64,000 bases of DNA from Plotosus lineatus (Eukaryota; Chordata; Actinopteri; Siluriformes; Plotosidae). The stretch lies in contig CM045733.1 in NCBI GenBank assembly GCA_024760905.1, positions 27,071,001-27,135,000 of the forward strand, in the 5' to 3' direction. This document shows, in pieces, positions 19,907 through 30,450 of the stretch. The notes under the pieces were generated by a model that was given only the letters and a program-made list of their open reading frames with translations, was not told the origin of the DNA and ran no database searches. Positions within the stretch are counted from its first letter, which is position 1; every line of letters begins with the position of its first letter. The translations under genes and the position numbers were made by a program.

Positions 19907-20003
19907 TATATTTAAATAAAAGGTTATTGTCACCGACATAACCACTTCTTGACACACTTTTAATTTTTTTAATGATTATTGTGCTCTACTGTATTAATCC
20001 CAC

Positions 20004-20285
20004 ATAAGAAATCATCCCCTCTGCATTTATCGCATCCAAAGTAAGCACACCCACCCACACACACTCCAAACACCCCCACCCACCCTCCCACTGAGCAGAT
20101 GAGAAACACATGAATCAGTGGGGTGCCGCATACATTGAGGTCGCCTGAAGAGCAGTTGGGGGTTAGATGATTTGCTCAAGGCACTTCAACCATGAAGGTG
20201 GAGGAAGGGAAGGTGCAGCTTACTCCCCACCGCAATACACCAGCAACCTGAGCTGCTTCTCCACCATTCGGCCATGGCTACCCCC
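20004..20285 (-). repeat. SINE D, diverged inverted copy
   Basis: Read on the minus strand: GTAGCCATGGCCGAATGGTG head, GGTTGCTGGTGTATTGCGG, CCTTGAGCAAATCATCTAACC, and a tail with GATGCGATAAATGCAGAGGG. It matches the layout of 6972-7265. An expanded C/CA-rich segment lies at 20045-20095. Confidence 0.65.
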
Positions 20286-20853
20286 CCCCCTGATATTAAA
20301 CAAAATGTTACTCAAAAGCCCTATTACTTATAATAGACTTGTGCCGTTTTCAAGATTTTCTTTCACAGAACAATGCTTTGATTCGGACCATATTCTTTAA
20401 ACACTGAAAAAATTGAATATGAATTCAAGTTTTAAGAACTGTCTTCAAATTGATTGCAACAAAAGCTAGAAGGCTGCATGAAGTCTGTCAGATGCAGCAG
20501 CACAACCTGTGTGCACGTATGTTTTATTCAGGATATATTTAGATCATCTCAGACAATCACAGTATTCTGTATTATATAGTAATATAGACTTAGATGCATA
20601 ACTGTACCAAGACTGTCATTATAGAGCACGTCTTGCATATTTTTTAATAGTTTAGGAATTACTTGTCCTCGAAACTTGTTTTAAATTGCATCTTGTGCCA
20701 TACAATCGAGACTTAGTGGAGGAAAGGAAATTGAAAATATTTTATTTTAGTTTGCTTCTAAAGTATTGCTTTTTTTTGCATTTTCTGTGGGAAAAATTAA
20801 AATAAAAAAAGTTATTAGAAATCAATTCATAATTTATTAACTTGGTATAAAAT

Positions 20854-21195
20854 GCAGTGGTCTAGTGGATAGGGCGCAGGATCGCTGATCCTAATGTTGG
20901 GGGTTCGAGTCCCCTCAAGGCTGTCACTGTCCCCCCAGTGCAGCTGACTGGGTTATCGAAGGCGGGCCATGTCTCTCACTGTCTATGGTGTGAGGCATGT
21001 AAAAGAACCATTGCTGACTTTCGTAAAGAGTAGACTGCAAAGTCATCAGTGTGTTTCTGTCCCTTGCTAAAGGATTGTGACAGGAAGGGCATCCGACGTA
21101 AAAATCTATGCCAAATCAAATGTGCGAATCAGATGATTTGTTGTGGCGACTCCCGAGAAAAAAAGGGGAAAAGCCGAAAGGAAGAAAGAAAGAAA
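20854..21195 (+). repeat. SINE A, full length
   Basis: GCAGTGGTCTAGTGGATAGG head with GGGGGTTCGAGTCCCC, the body GTTATCGAAGGCGGGCCATG, the 5'-UTR-like GACAGGAAGGGCATCCGACG and the tail TGTGGCGACTCCCGAG...GGGGAAAAGCCGAAAGGAAG. A 9-bp duplication GTATAAAAT at 20845-20853 and 21196-21204. Confidence 0.9.
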
Positions 21196-21209
21196 GTATA
21201 AAATACAGT

Positions 21210-21375
21210 GTATCACTCGCTCACTCATCCATCTGCTAAACCACCTAATCCTACTAGGGTCACAGGAGGCCTATCTCAGCAAACACTGGGCAATGGCGGA
21301 GTACACCCTGAACAGCTCTCTGGATTATCGCAAGGCAAAACACACTCATACATACCCAACCATTCACACAGCACT
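21210..21375 (-). repeat. SINE B 3' half
   Basis: CACTCATCCATCTGCTAAACC, GTCACAGGAGGCC-ATCTCAGC and GGAGTACACCCTGAACAGCTC are the inverted tail of SINE B. The head is missing. Confidence 0.65.
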
Positions 21376-21685
21376 GCATACTGTACTATACAAACGAAAA
21401 GTATGTGGTATACCCAGCATAATGCTGATATTCTAGCTATAAAAAGTGGTACTCAATATATTAGGCTGTAAAAAAGTGATGCTGAAATAATACAGTTGGC
21501 GTAGGATATAATAGGATGCTCCAAAAAAATGGGGGGAACATGATAATGACACCCAGGCCTGAGGAATATAATGTTACTTTCCTTTCCTTTCTCTCACCTC
21601 CAGCTCAACAATGGGATCACTTTTCATTCTGTGTAACCTTAGCGAATGGTTCCACAGTGCAGTCTCGTCTAACCTGGTCCTCTGA

Positions 21686-21863
21686 ACTTAGGAAATGACG
21701 GCCACATAAAAGAAACAGGAGGAAAAAAGAGGGAGATACTGGATGTGCGGATTTCCCCCTTTGTCAGAATGTCAAAAAAATGCGGAGCCATGTTTATCTG
21801 TGTGTGTGGTAGGGGGGGATTTCTCATATTTGTGGTATTTGAGTTGAAACTAAGCTGCTGCCG
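21686..21863 (+). repeat. Dispersed repeat of unknown class, copy 2
   Basis: Same sequence and orientation as 13680-13876; see that entry for shared blocks. The copy lacks the long T tract and has GTGTGTGTGGTAGGGGGGG instead. Confidence 0.6.
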
Positions 21864-22397
21864 ACATGTTCAGTGGCTGGTACTCAGAGCAGTTTGCTGT
21901 TTTTAGTTCAAGGGCCACTATTGTTAAGCTGTAGAGGTAATGTCTGGCACAATGATATTCAGGAACAGGTATGAACAAGCCTGTTTCTGTTCTGAATGCT
22001 CATGGGACATATTATACTAAATGTTCTATAATCCTTTTACAAGGCAGATTTACAGAGAGCAGATGCTAGAATTCATAATTAAAACCCAAAGGGCTACACT
22101 GATCTCATTTTACAAAACCCAGAAACAGTCAGATATGGTTGAGTACAATTTTTTTCCCTCCGCATTTCTGTTCTGCGAGTTCCCATCCACCATCAAATGA
22201 CAGCTGCCAACTGAGGTGAGTGAAGCGAACATGTGCTTCCTCCAAAAACATGCCAGGAAACAGCCCACCCTGTTTTCAACCTGCTTTTCAGGCTGTGTAA
22301 CAAGGCAGAGACACACTCAGAGGAAAGTGATCTCCCTTTTCTTCCACAGATGCTCACAAACATCCACTTCAGCAAGAAATCCTGAATTCAATTCATG
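21864..22397. other. Unassigned sequence
   Basis: Frames at 22110-22419 on both strands overlap each other and show no domain. No repeat recognised. Confidence 0.4.
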
Positions 22398-22399
22398 GG

Positions 22400-22672
22400 C
22401 TTGGAGCGTTCCTGTGTAGATTCTGCATGTTCTTCCTGTGCATGCATGGGTTTCCTCTGGGTACTCCAGTTTCCTCCTACATTCCAACAATATGCACAGT
22501 TGGCAAATTGGCTGTACCAGGTTGCCAGATATGTATGAGTTTGTATGTGAGTGTGTGTTAGTCCTGTGATGGCCTGGCGAGCTGTACAAGGTGTACCCTG
22601 CCCTCAGCCAGAATCAGCAGAGATGTGCTTGTCTCCGCGCAACCCTATTTAAGATTAGGTGGCTTAGTAAAT
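22400..22672 (+). repeat. SINE B, 5' truncated
   Basis: GATTCTGCATGTTCTTCCTG, GGGTTTCCTCTGGGTACTCC, GATGGCCTGGCGAGCTG and a tail ending AGTAAATGAACGAACAAATG. Confidence 0.75.
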
Positions 22673-22732
22673 GAACGAACAAATGATGTTTTTAATATTT
22701 TGTGCTCTTCAGTTTATAGTAAAATGATACTA

Positions 22733-23465
22733 CAGGGATCCCTCACTTTCCATGGTTAATTGGGAATGAGAACCCCCCCTCCCCCGCAACCTCCGAATTC
22801 CACGAAGTAGGATCAACCCCCCCCCCCCGACTCACATATGCATACATGTATATATAATATAAATAAATACATATTCAATGCTATAAATGCTTACAACAAT
22901 TAAACATTCAAAAATAATGCAAAAAAAAAAAAGATGTAAATAAAATATTAATACACACAAACAGATGTGCACAAGCACTCAGATGCGCATCTCACATAAA
23001 AATGTTAAGTAGTTTGATGGGAGGATTCGAGTTGTTTTTTGTTTGTTTGTTTTTTTTTTTTTGCATATTTGGCCTTGTTTTGTGGTGTTTTCCTTAACTT
23101 TTCCCCTATTCTTACCTATACTGAGGATTTAGCTCAGTTGGTAGAGCGTCTGCTTTATCCTCCGGGAGGTCGGAATTCGAATCCGGCCGCGTCATACCAT
23201 AAGACATTAAAATGTGGGAGTTGTTGCTTTCTGCTTGGCACTCAGCATCAAAAGGATAGAACAACACAATAACTGGTGCCGCAATGAGCGCATTGAGCAT
23301 ACGCGTGTATGAAGTATGCGCTATACAAGCGTTAATAATATAATTCTTCCTTAATTGCCTATTAAATTGGATGAAACTCGATGAATATGTATTAAAAAAA
23401 ACAAAAAAAACATGCGATGCACTGAAGCCGCATGAATTGAATCGCAAAGTAGCAAGGGATCCCTG
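22733..23465. mobile_element. Tigger-like element, family e, with inserted SINE
   Basis: Ends CAGGGATCCCTCACTTTCCA (22733) and inverted AGCAAGGGATCCCTG (23465), flanked by TA on both sides (22731-22732, 23466-23467). Compared with 5928-6411 it carries an extra ~235 bp, the tRNA-headed SINE at 23114-23342. Poly-C and poly-A/T runs are expanded. No transposase. Confidence 0.88.
23114..23342 (+). repeat. tRNA-derived SINE, family E
   Basis: GAGGATTTAGCTCAGTTGGT-AGAGCGTCTGC and GGAATTCGAATCC are a near-canonical tRNA 5' half and B box. They are followed by ~150 nt of unrelated body ending GCGCTATACAAGCGTTAATAATA. No 3' acceptor arm pairs with GAGGATT, so it is not a tRNA gene. A short ATTCTT duplication at 23108-23113 and 23343-23348 and the uninterrupted sister copy (5928-6411) confirm insertion. 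Confidence 0.82.
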
Positions 23466-23467
23466 TA

Positions 23468-24261
23468 CTAGTATAGTACATTGTAACAGTTGATAAAAAT
23501 GTGTCACAACATCCTAACACAACATGGTTCATGTTCCAGTCGAAACCATTTGGCATTCACAGTGTGAAAAGTGTGCTATCAGTCTCCTTGATTAATGTGT
23601 TGGTTGAAACGAGCAGCATTTTAAAACAACATCAGCCTGGATGATGAAACCTAAACCAGTGCTGAAAGGAAAAAGATTTTTGATTCTGACACATATTACT
23701 TTTATAATATGCACAGTGATCAATCTTAGTGTTTTATCTCCCAAGATGACAGATAAGGGGCTTTGACTCAGTCAGTTGTATGTTTTTACTTAAAAGAATG
23801 TCAGTTAAGTTACTAAGTGAGATTCAGAGATTCAGTGGTTTCAAAGCACCGAGAATGGTTCACCGATCAGCTTCTGACAGCTTCCTCGGTCAAAGGTCAC
23901 GTTGCACACATGAGTGACTGCAGGAAAAAGGGCAGGGGGCAAACAGTGAGCTGTCTGATTGCCTCGTGCTCTGGTCAATGAGTGGGAAGCCAGCAGACAC
24001 AAGGATGCAAAACAGACAGCCACCTCCCCTCCCACTGCAGTGCATTTAACAGTAGAAAGGAGTTGCTGATTCCAGTGTGATTTGATATTAGCTGACTGTA
24101 CGAAGGGGAAATACTGAAAATACGAGATAAGGAAAAATATGGGATTCTGTTGTCATCCTGCACTTATTGAGAACTCAGTGTAAGCTGTTTGCTATTCCAA
24201 CAACCAAATAAGGTCAATATGGTTTTAATTCAATAATCCATTCAACCAATTTAAAAAAGCA
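23468..24261. other. Unassigned, single-copy-looking sequence
   Basis: A less AT-rich patch at 23840-24040 contains TCAAAGGTCA (a DR1-like nuclear-receptor half-site pair) and AAGGTCACG. No recognised repeat. It could be regulatory, but nothing here proves that. Confidence 0.3.
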
Positions 24262-25097
24262 TACAGTAGGCCCTTGACTATTTGCGGTTTTGCACTCACG
24301 GTTTGAGTATTCGTGGACTACCAAGCAACTGACACGTCACTCAAATTCAGCCAATGGCTGTCTTCCTTTCTGCTGATTGGTTGAGATGATGTAACGCCCC
24401 TTTTTCCCTCATTCGGGCACATGTTGTAATTAAAGCACACACAAAAAAGAGGCTCATTGATCAGTTAAGCTCTATGATGCCACTCAAATGCTGTGCGTCT
24501 TCTCTGGCTAAGCGATAGAAAACATTGGCTGTCTCTTCTGAAGAAATAAGACTTTCTCCTGAAGAAACAACAGGTTCCTCTGAACTGTTGTATTAAAGTC
24601 TTTTTCAATTATTCTTCTTGTACAATACCAAAGTTAATCTTTCGAATGTTTGTGCGTGAGATTTTATGTTCTGTAGCATGTTTAACATATGATACCAAAA
24701 GGATAAACTTTATTACGCTTGATGTTCTTTTAACATTGAACTTGGAGTGACGTCTTGGAGTAACGTCTTCAAGATGGCGCTGCCTAGAGGGCAACGTCGC
24801 AGAGTTCTCAGAGTCAAATTGTTTCTTTGTTCATTTTAATTTGTTTTATTTGTTGTTTTGCTTGTTCATGTTTTGAACTATGCTCGTCTATGACCGGTCG
24901 ACCCTACTACAGCCATGATCAGCTTCGGGCAACTAAGCACGCAACAACTCCTAATGTGAGCTAATATGCTATGGTAGCTCACTGTATATATAACAGTAAA
25001 ACTATATTACAGTAAAAATTTAAACGTTTTTCTTAATCATTACTACATTTTACTCCATTAATACTGTATTAATGAGCAAGACTGTCTATATAATGTA

Positions 25098-25880
25098 CAG
25101 TAAAACCTCCGCTGACGAACGCTTAAGCTCACGAACTTTTCGCCTCAAGAACATTAAATTTGCGAGCATATTGTCTCTGCTGACGAACTAGTTTTCGGCG
25201 GACGAATCAAACCACGCGGTCGAACAGCGCCACGGTGGCGGCCACGAGAAGCTGACGCACGCTCACGGCATCACAGTTCGTCACCCTCTTTCTTTGAGTG
25301 CGGAAGTGGTTTGTGTTTGCTAGACATTTTGGACCATATTGAGTGTACTTTTGCTATTATGGGACCGAAAAAGACCCCACCACAGGCGGAGATCATTGAA
25401 AAACACGAACGAGGTGTGCGTTTGTGTGACTTAGCGTCCCAGTACCAGTACGCTAAGTCTACCACCATCCTTAAGAACAAGGAAGCTATTAAGGGTGCGT
25501 GTGTGGCTAAGGGTGTTTCCAAACAGTAGGCGTTTCCAAACTCTCCTTCCAAACAGTAAGTCCCTCCCTCCCTACTCCTCCCACTCCATTCCATCAAGCC
25601 ATCAACTACCATCACAAAGGTAAATAAAACGACTTTATTATACAGTACAGTTTATTTCTTTAATTACAATACAATAGCACATTTATTATACATAAAATAA
25701 GGTATATTTTTGTGTAGTTTTAAGGCTTATTTAGTAGAAAATTATGTTTTATGGGGACCTGGGAACGGATTATTCTCATTTTAATGGTTTCTTATGGGAA
25801 ATAAATGTTCGGAAGACGAACTTTTCGCCTTACACACACTTTCTGGGAACCAATTATGTTCGTGAGCAGAGGTATCACTG
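25098..25880 (+). mobile_element. Tigger-like element, family b, copy 1
   Basis: Ends CAGTAAAACCTCCGCTGACG (25098) and inverted GAGCAGAGGTATCACTG (25880), TA at 25096-25097 and 25881-25882. About 780 bp, nearly identical to 46518-47307 throughout. It encodes only the N-terminal helix-turn-helix of the transposase, so it is an internally deleted derivative. Confidence 0.93.
25359..25529 (+). pseudogene. Tigger transposase N-terminal HTH remnant, copy 1
   Basis: MGPKKTPPQAEIIEKHERGV followed by RLCDLASQYQYAKST and ILKNKEAIKGACVAKGVSK, then a stop. This matches the first CENP-B/pogo-type helix-turn-helix of Tigger transposases, which binds the terminal repeats. The DDE catalytic core is deleted. 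Compared with copy 2, six bases are missing in the AKST-ILKNK joint. Confidence 0.88.
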
Positions 25881-26047
25881 TATTTAAGAAGCATATTTTA
25901 GCGCATGTAATAGATACACAGTATTTTACTTCCAGTTGCTCATTCGTGCATGTAATATGATACATGGGGTTTTACCTCTGGTACAGAGCTCATGGATTAT
26001 CTTCATTTGCGGAAGGGTCCGGAACCGAACCCCCGCGAATATTGAGG

Positions 26048-26342
26048 TATGGTAAGGTAAAGTCTGTTGGGTTTTTACACCCAAGCCTCGTGGCTCATCA
26101 GACCAGTGATTATGCCCGGTTTCCATGGTGTGGACAACTCCCCCTGGATTCCCCCTGCAGGTTACCTTCCCAGTATATTTTTACTGGTACCCATTTATAC
26201 TGCTGGGTGAACAGAGGCACACTTGTGGTTGAGACTTTGCCCAGGGGTCTTAGCACAGTGAGGGTCTCAGTGGGATTCGAACTCACAACCTCCCGATCAT
26301 GAGCGCAGCACCCTAATCACTACACCACCGGCCCCACCACAG
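26048..26342 (-). repeat. SINE C inserted in Tigger d
   Basis: Same layout as 16067-16349 on the minus strand. A perfect 9-bp duplication ATATTGAGG at 26039-26047 and 26343-26351 brackets it, within the 3' terminal repeat of the host transposon. Confidence 0.9.
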
Positions 26343-26442
26343 ATATTGAGGGCCTACTGTATCTGTGAGCCACTCCACCAAGAGGAGGCTCTTGCACCCA
26401 AAAAAAAAAAAAGCTTTTTACACAATCAGATAGAGGAGACCC

Positions 26443-26794
26443 GAGGGGGCAGTGGTGGTCTAGTGGTATAAGGCACTGGATCACTGATCCAAAGGTTGGG
26501 GGTTCGGATCCCACTCTCCACAAGGTTGTCACTGTCCCCCCCAGTGCAGCTGACTGGGTTATCAAAGGCAGGCCATGTCTCTCACTGTCTATGGTGAGAG
26601 GCATATAAAAGAACCATTGCTAACTTTCGTAAAGAGTAGCTGCAAAGTCGTCAGGATGTTTCTGTCCCTTGCTAAAAAGGGTTGTGACAGGAAGGGCATC
26701 CGACGTAAAAACCTCTGCCAAATCAAATGTGTGAATCAGATGATTCGCTGTGGCGACTCCCGAGTAAAAGGGAAAAAGCCAAAAGGAAGACAGA
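26443..26794 (+). repeat. SINE A, full length
   Basis: GGGGGCAGTGGTGGTCTAGT head, CTGACTGGGTTATCAAAGGC body, AGGAAGGGCATCCGACGTAA and tail GATTCGCTGTGGCGACTCCC...AAAAGCCAAAAGG. A 16-bp near-perfect duplication CAGATAGAGGAGACCC / CAGATAGAGGAGGCCC at 26427-26442 and 26795-26810. Confidence 0.92.
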
Positions 26795-26923
26795 CAGATA
26801 GAGGAGGCCCAAAGCTGCGCAATGTTGGTCAATACCTTTAAAACTGAACGAGCTATGTCATTTCTTGTGTCAGCATTCAACTAAAAATTATAGAAATCAT
26901 ACTCATTTTAATATGACAGGCCC

Positions 26924-27377
26924 TGTCTCACCAAACAAAAATGCAGGTTACAAAACACATTTTCCAAAATTTTTTGTCTCTGTATACGAAACAAGTTCAT
27001 GTTACGAAAGCGCCATCTTAAAAATTCAAACGAGCCATTCAAACATTAAAACGCGCCATTCAAACATTCAAACAATGCACGAGCTGTTCTCCCATCAATG
27101 AAGTTCAAACATCCCGCCCCGCTGGCCTCCCATTAGGTAGGAGGGATGACGCAGCTACCTCCCATTGCCTATCTCCCAACATCCCGCTCTGCTGGCCTCC
27201 CATTGGCTAGGAGGGATGACGCAGCTCCCTCCCATTGGCAATTATGGAGCTGCAGCAGCCATAATGCTTTGTATGTAAAGGACAGAGTTACTGTTGTTTT
27301 ATGGTTTATTTTTTGACTCAGGCTTTTAACCTTCCATAAACATTTGTAAGATTATAACTCTGCTAAGAAGACATGGA
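26924..27377 (+). mobile_element. Tigger-like element, family a, truncated at both ends
   Basis: It begins TCTCACCAAACAAAAATGCA and ends CTCTGCTAAGAAGACATGG, internal marks of family a. Both terminal repeats are gone. Repeated CCATTCAAACATT and CTCCCATTGGCTAGGAGGGA units as in 3478-4426. Confidence 0.8.
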
Positions 27378-27479
27378 TTTTTGTCAATTCAGCAATATTC
27401 ACTGAGCCTAAGCCAAATAATTGTTTTATTATATATAACATAGTTTTCGATCTGAAAGAGAACATTACAACGAGTACTT

Positions 27480-27589
27480 TACCAGAATCAGAATACTATT
27501 GATCCTGGAGGAAATTGTGTGCAACCAGTTGTTCCATACAAATTAAGAATGAGATGAACAAAGTCTCGATAAATTACAAATTGCAAATA
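27480..27589 (-). repeat. LINE 3'-end fragment (Rex1-like), tentative
   Basis: CCAGAATCAGAATACTATTG-ATCCTGGAGGAAATTGTG resembles the inverted 3' UTR of fish Rex1-type LINEs. Short and without coding sequence. Confidence 0.35.
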
Positions 27590-27787
27590 CAAGTATACCT
27601 CACCCAACGTCGTTAATTGGTTCCAGGAGAGACAACTTAAGTCGAAAAACAACTTAAATCGAATTAGCTTGTCTCTATGCTAGCCTACGCTAGGCTATGC
27701 CAAATTTACTTGTCGAGACTAAACAGAAAATAACCATTCCTAGTTCTGTACTTTATTCATGAATGCAATTTTCAATATGGTTAATAA

Positions 27788-28072
27788 TGTTGCGCTTGGA
27801 GCATATGCGTCGGACCCAAAGATGCAGGAGAACATGTAAGAAGATTCAACGACTTTAGATAGCAGGGAAACGGAATCACTGGGAAGAACAATTTTCTGAC
27901 GTTGGAGGGAAGTGCGCCGCCTCTATTTATAGCTCGCTGATTGCTGATTGCTGAATGGAAACAGGTGCGCTCTCTGGACCTCGCCTGCAGGTAGCAAGCA
28001 GCCAGGCCCCTCGCCAGCGCTTGCAATGAATGAAGAGAGAGTTAACGCCTCCAGCCAGCACAGACCATAACA
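27788..28072 (-). mobile_element. Solo LTR, ~285 bp
   Basis: On the minus strand it runs from TGTTATGGTCTGTGCTGGCT to ...CCAAGCGCAACA, the TG...CA and TGTT/AACA ends of an LTR. A perfect 5-bp duplication AATAA lies at 27783-27787 and 28073-28077. TATAAATA (~27926-27934, minus strand) is a plausible promoter. No second LTR or internal gag/pol is present, so it is a recombination product. The Gypsy-versus-ERV class cannot be settled. Confidence 0.75.
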
Positions 28073-28182
28073 AATAAGATCTATTTTATTAAACTTTATT
28101 TATTAAATTTTATTTGTTAAACTTTATTTTAATTATGTCGGTCAGATTCAAACAATCACACCGAAATTAAGAAAACTATATC

Positions 28183-28377
28183 TCAGAAAACCATATAACA
28201 AAACTCTCTCATCTCTTTATACAAGTAAGCTTCATTAACTCTGCCCTCAGCATTATTATCTACATCTATATCCTGTTCAGCAGAGAAGATCACATCTTCA
28301 CAAACACCAGTCACTACACTTTTATTAACAGATGCCTCTTCTTCATCAACATCAAAATCAAATCTTCATAAACACAG
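28183..28377 (-). pseudogene. Acidic tail of a Tigger-type transposase
   Basis: The minus-strand frame reads RFDFDVDEEEASVNKSVVTG, then CEDVIFSAEQDIDVDN and ends KEMREFCYMVF before a stop. An acidic, Asp/Glu-rich C terminus is usual for pogo/Tigger transposases. The location inside family g supports that reading. No catalytic motif is in the segment. Confidence 0.4.
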
Positions 28378-28683
28378 ATGGCATAGTCATCATCAGTCTG
28401 TTTATATGTAAAATGTATGAAACATTTAAGTATTTTTCAGGTCATGACCAATTGTCGTACAAAACTAAACAACCCACGATCCAGCAAGTCCAGTCCGGAC
28501 AAGATTACACACAAATCAAATGATAAAAAAAAAATCCATAATCAAATTTTGCATGCAGAGACAAATACCAATACTCATAGAATACTCATTAAGTTTCTAA
28601 ACTACATAATACTGAGAATATGGGATTTTCTTTGACTAAATTGCAATGGAATCATGTTTTTTTCTTAATGTTCCAGCAGACCT

Positions 28684-28712
28684 GATACACACACACACAC
28701 ACACACACACAG
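28684..28712. repeat. (CA)n microsatellite
   Basis: Short uninterrupted CA tract. Confidence 0.95.
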
Positions 28713-28851
28713 ATTGTAAGCAGTGGGTGACTGCTCATTTGTGCATCTATTGCACCATTTGCACTCATTTTCCCCACTCCCTGCATATATTTTCTTCCAT
28801 TCAAATTGCACTAGTTCATCTGGATGCTACTCAATGAACCTTTTGCATACT

Positions 28852-28861
28852 GTGTGTGTGT

Positions 28862-28939
<78 letters not shown>

Positions 28940-28955
28940 GAGAGAGAGAGAGAGA
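28852..28955. repeat. (GT)n(GA)n compound microsatellite
   Basis: GT repeats pass directly into GA repeats, a purine-rich strand. Cys/Val and Arg/Glu frames across it are artefacts. Confidence 0.97.
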
Positions 28956-29624
28956 AATAATCTTCTTCAAAGCCGAATTCTAGAGTCAAATTTAACATCT
29001 ATACTAATGCTGCAAGACATCACAGATGACATTTCACTCTCCTTTTCCAGAAATTATGTGGATTCACAATCTTATAAATAAACTTACTTACTGTTATTGA
29101 AGAGAAAGTTGGACATAAGTTCCGCATGCGGTATACTAGAGTCAGGAAGTAAACCAGAAATTAACGTGTGCTGACCAATCAGTGTGCTCATTTCAGATCT
29201 TCCTTAGCAACTAGCCTGCATTGTTAACATGCATATCGTCTTTATAACCTTTATTTTATTCTCTAAAAAAGCATTTTTATATCAAAACAGTATCCAAAAT
29301 GGAGACAACTTCACGACCGTTCTTCTGGTGTATGGATTATAGTGTGTCTTGTACCGAACTTGGTGAATAATTGCAATGAAAACCAGTAAGTTTGCTCCTC
29401 TTTTTATCTAGTTTTATGAGGGTACTCGTGAGAAAAATGGAAATAAAAGACATTTTTAGTGACTTTTAGTCGATTTTACTTGAGAAAGTGACAGTTGAAT
29501 ACTTGCTTTAATAGGTTATGCAAAAATCCGAATTTAGATTAAAAAAAGGACAATTTTTACTTTTTTGGCCATCTCGAAAGTCCGTGCGACAAGCGCCTAC
29601 ATTTGGTGGAGCGACTCACATATC
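28956..29624. other. Unassigned sequence
   Basis: GTGCGACAAGCGCCTACATT-TGGTGGAGCGACTCACATAT (29583-29622) resembles part of Tigger c (31330-31360), so a decayed relative may be present. Otherwise nothing recognised. Confidence 0.35.
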
Positions 29625-29685
29625 TATATACATACATATATAATATATACACACACATATAATATATATAGGTCTATATATACAC

Positions 29686-29780
<95 letters not shown>
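29625..29780. repeat. (TA)n microsatellite
   Basis: Mixed ACATATA blocks then ~85 bp of pure TA, ending at the Tigger-a relic. Confidence 0.97.
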
Positions 29781-29783
<3 letters not shown>

Positions 29784-30168
29784 CCTAGGTACGAAATCCC
29801 CGGGTTATAAAGATCATTTTCCTAAGTTTCCGTCCCCGGGATAGGAAAACAACCCCCTCTTACAAAAAGAAATTCACAATTCAAACGCGGCAATCAAAAT
29901 TTCACACGACGAGCGAGTTCCTCTCTCATTGGCTGTCTCTCAACATCCTGCCCCGCTGGCCTCCCAGATAGAGAGAGAAGGAAGCTTAACTCTTTAGTTT
30001 ATGGTTAATTTTTTAAAGTTGTTTAATTCAGTAAATGTTTAATAAATGTGGGTGCATTTGAGCTCAATTCTGATCCCTCAAGGAATCAAGTTAAAGTTGA
30101 GTTTGTCAAGCAGGGAATGCGCTTTGAATTCCTTGTCCTGTGAGCGTGGCCCGCAGCGTAAGAGACAG

Positions 30169-30208
<40 letters not shown>

Positions 30209-30442
30209 AATAAAATGTTTAAATGGTTTAATAAATAATTTTCTTTTATTTTTAACACATATTCATACAAAATTGATGTAATTTTATCATTTTCAAAGGG
30301 TTTATGGGGTTTATCCAGTCCAAAGACTGGAGTGTTGGAACGAATTAGGCATTTAACATGTAAAATGCGACTCCAACTGACAAAATCCCGGCGTTACGAA
30401 AAAGGCTCTGGAACAGATTAATTTCGTAGGAAGGGGGCTGAC
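29781..30442 (+). mobile_element. Tigger-like element, family a, degraded
   Basis: Diverged left end CCCCTAGGTACGAAATCCCC and right end GATTAATTTCGTAGGAAGG; internally CTCCCAG, CATTTAACATGTAAAATGCG, AAAAAGGCTCTGGAACAGAT. A (GA)n tract at 30167-30206 sits where the other copies have (CA)n. Much older than the other family a copies by eye. Confidence 0.7.
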
Positions 30443-30450
30443 TATATATA

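Larger units (their letters stand above)
24264..26359. mobile_element. Tigger-like element, family d, with two nested insertions
   Basis: Ends CAGTAGGCCCTTGACTATTT (24264) and inverted ATTGAGGGCCTACTG (26359), TA at 24262-24263 and 26360-26361. Its own sequence is 24264-25097, 25881-26047 and 26343-26359. A Tigger-b element (25098-25880) and a SINE C (26048-26342) are inserted. The copy at 40312-42362 is empty at the Tigger-b site. CCAATGGCTGT and GATTGGTTGAGATGATG are family marks. No transposase seen. Confidence 0.9.
27590..28480 (-). mobile_element. Tigger-like element, family g, with inserted LTR
   Basis: Left end CAAGTATACCTCACCCAACG after TA (27588-27589). TTAATTGGTTCCAGGAGAGA and CTTAAATCGAATTAGCTTGT recur inverted at 38296-38371. 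The right terminal repeat is not found; 28480 is an estimate. A solo LTR (27788-28072) interrupts it, and the minus strand carries an acidic coding remnant. Confidence 0.6.

Noticed and set aside
23117..23190. Possible tRNA gene (TAGCTCAGTTGGTAGAGCG ... TTCGAATCC)
   Set aside because: The 3' acceptor strand does not pair with GAGGATT, and the motif continues into a SINE body with a target duplication.
25271..25615. 114-codon minus-strand frame over Tigger b (and 46691-47041)
   Set aside because: Antisense of the HTH remnant; present in both copies only because the repeat is the same.
26575..26880. Frames of 86-94 codons over SINE A (also 37495-38100, 52260-52541, 54966-55202)
   Set aside because: The same peptides recur in every SINE A copy because of shared repeat sequence; SINEs are not protein-coding.
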